Of a stretch of DNA of 64,000 bases, positions 62,873-64,000 are shown piece after piece (position 1 is the stretch's first letter; each line of letters begins with the position of its first letter). Origin of the DNA: Mycobacterium sp. GA-0227b (GTDB lineage: Bacteria; Actinomycetota; Actinomycetes; Mycobacteriales; Mycobacteriaceae). Where the stretch lies: assembly GCF_001499855.1 (NCBI RefSeq), contig NZ_LQIK01000031.1, forward strand, positions 124,001 through 188,000. The letters are read 5' to 3'. Under the pieces are notes generated by a model that saw nothing but the letters and a program-made list of their open reading frames with translations, was not told where the DNA came from and ran no database searches. Made by a program: the position numbers and the translations under genes.

Positions 62873-63592
62873 TTACTGGCTCGGAGCAGGTAGTGGACCG
62901 AAAATTCGCTCGGCGGCGAGTTGCGCCAGATCACTCAAGACCTGGACGTGGCCGGTGCCCCACAGTCGCGGCTTGCTGTCGAATACGCAAAGCGTGCCGA
63001 TGGCGTTTCCGTCGTGATCGTTCAGGGGTATGCCGAGATAGGCGATGACTGCGCCGCTGCGCACCACCGGATGGTTCCTGAAAACCGGGTCGCTTCTTGC
63101 ATCTTCGAGAACCAAAGGCGTGCCGGCTGCGACTGCGAACTGACAGATGGATTGGTCGAGCGGCGTCTGACTTTCCTGGACTGGCATATCGCCTAGTCCC
63201 GCAGTGCTCTTGAAGAATTGCCGGTCGACATCTACCAGCGACAAAGCCGCGAACGGGACGTCCAGCGCGTCGGCGGCTGCACGGGTGATCCGGTCGTAGA
63301 CCTCTTCGGGCGGCGTATCGAGCAGCCCGGTGGCACGAACAGAGCGCAGCCGATCGGGGTCGGCTATCACAGCCGATACGTCCGGCATCAAGTCGGTTTC
63401 GAGCACTCCGCATTCGGAGAGGTGGTCGAGAAGTTCCCTGGTCGATATCTTGTCGGTTCGCACCTTGTCGGCCATCATTTGTCGGGCCACGGCACGCGCG
63501 ACATAGGTATCGAGGTCTTCGCCTGCGTTGCGTGCACATTCTTCGAGCGAGCGGTTCAGCCAGTCATCGAATCCCGGCAACGACGTAGACAC
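62873..63592 (-). CDS. GAF-domain protein
   Basis: 239 residues. The N-terminal ~70 are helical (LPGFDDWLNRSLEECARNAGEDLDTYVARAVARQMMADKV...), with a small GVLETD piece, possibly an interaction domain. Residues about 80-235 form a GAF domain: RLRSVRATGLLDTPPEEVYDRITRAAADALDVPFAALSLVDVDRQFFKSTAGL, TPLDQSICQFAVAAG, PLVLEDARSDPVFRNHPVV and IGTLCVFDSKPR. Such stand-alone GAF proteins bind small ligands or light-sensing cofactors; no kinase or GGDEF domain follows. ATG 63592 is used. Function unknown. Confidence 0.8.
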   Translation of the reverse strand: MSTSLPGFDDWLNRSLEECARNAGEDLDTYVARAVARQMMADKVRTDKISTRELLDHLSECGVLETDLMPDVSAVIADPDRLRSVRATGLLDTPPEEVYDRITRAAADALDVPFAALSLVDVDRQFFKSTAGLGDMPVQESQTPLDQSICQFAVAAGTPLVLEDARSDPVFRNHPVVRSGAVIAYLGIPLNDHDGNAIGTLCVFDSKPRLWGTGHVQVLSDLAQLAAERIFGPLPAPSQ

Positions 63593-63696
63593 GTAAGGAA
63601 CGGTATCCGAACTGCGCTGCTGACTTCACATATTGACGGGCGCGTTTGAGAGGATACGGCTCGCCCGACAGCGGGCAGTCGCACTCGATCGTCCCG

Positions 63697-64000
63697 CTAG
63701 CCGATCCGGGCGGCGATACCGTCGAGCAGTTGGTTCAAACCCGAACGGAAATGGGCAAGGGGATCGTCATCCGTGCGGTCGAACACACCGTCCTGCAACG
63801 CCGCCGCAAGCGCGGGAAACTGCTTCGGCGCGATCAGCTTGCGCAGCAAGGCCGGATAGTCGGGCCAGTCCACGCTGCCGGCCTCGATGTCCAATGCCGC
63901 CGCACCGCGGACGAAGTGCAGGATCGCCATCACGGCGGTGAGCTTGTCGCGTTCGGCGAGCCCGGTGTCGCCCAGCGCGGCGAGTCCGGCGTCCAGCCAT
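63697..64000 (-). CDS. TetR-family regulator, C-terminal part (5' end outside window)
   Basis: The frame is open to the right edge. The visible ~100 residues run WLDAGLAALGDTG...KLTAVMAILHFVRGAAALDIE...DDPLAHFRSGLNQLLDGIAARIG. The pattern F-x-x-G-L-x-x-L-L-D-G near the end is the usual C-terminus of TetR-type regulators with the TetR_C domain. The DNA-binding domain must lie upstream of base 64000 on the minus strand. Family call is fair; the target is unknown. Confidence 0.6.
   Translation of the reverse strand, partial: WLDAGLAALGDTGLAERDKLTAVMAILHFVRGAAALDIEAGSVDWPDYPALLRKLIAPKQFPALAAALQDGVFDRTDDDPLAHFRSGLNQLLDGIAARIG

Overview
The window is a high-GC stretch of a mycobacterial chromosome, most likely a rapidly growing Mycolicibacterium. 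Gene order follows the rplJ-rplL / rpoB-rpoC / rpsL-rpsG-fusA-tuf / mycofactocin / S10 block that I remember from Mycobacterium tuberculosis (Rv0648 to Rv0710). Other mycobacterial marks are the Mkl ATPase, the fadE8-echA4-PaaX-echA5 block, many DUF3060/DUF3558 lipoproteins, GTG/TTG starts and TANNNT -10 boxes. Species cannot be fixed from the sequence alone. Comparisons with M. tuberculosis are from memory, not from a search.

Layout. 1-4567: end of a GH38 alpha-mannosidase, a small SurA-like protein and a ROK sugar kinase, all with overlapping stops and starts. 4576-5402: divergent HxlR regulator and DUF1772 membrane protein around a perfect palindrome. 5443-6758: rplJ-rplL with promoter, structured leader and terminator. 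6823-12154: Mkl (Mce transporter ATPase), a molybdopterin oxidoreductase, and an exported lipase with a long acidic disordered region. 12155-20112: rpoB-rpoC with promoter, long leader and a strong terminator. 20239-31049: accessory metabolic and envelope genes (RibD-like reductase, cupredoxin lipoprotein, mycothiol-dependent isomerase family protein, endonuclease IV, PAP2 membrane protein, fadE8, two crotonases, PaaX, four exported DUF3060/DUF3558 proteins, TetR). 31113-35712: the str operon (rpsL, rpsG, fusA, tuf). 35906-43690: cutinase-like esterase, SHOCT membrane protein, mycofactocin-coupled SDR behind a KstR-type box, ornithine aminotransferase with a divergent Lrp, ferredoxin reductase, a VOC protein and an ECF sigma factor. 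43715-51010: complete mycofactocin locus (mftR divergent; mftA-B-C-D-E-F-G). 51123-55173: TetR and P450 (convergent, overlapping), carboxylesterase lipoprotein, DUF4442 hotdog protein. 55252-61148: S10 ribosomal operon from promoter to terminator. 61196-64000: polyprenyl glycosylphosphotransferase, GAF protein and the end of a TetR regulator cut by the window edge.

How it works together. Three blocks make the core gene-expression machinery: L10/L12, RNA polymerase beta and beta', and S12/S7/EF-G/EF-Tu plus the S10 cluster. Their promoters share TTGGAG-like -35 boxes, and the str and S10 leaders share a nearly identical 21-nt motif. The mycofactocin block makes a peptide-derived redox cofactor. 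The nearby SDR, ferredoxin reductase and P450 are plausible users or partners in alcohol, lipid or steroid oxidation. No transposon, CRISPR array, rRNA or tRNA gene was recognised. Two families of dispersed palindromic repeats sit at gene ends.
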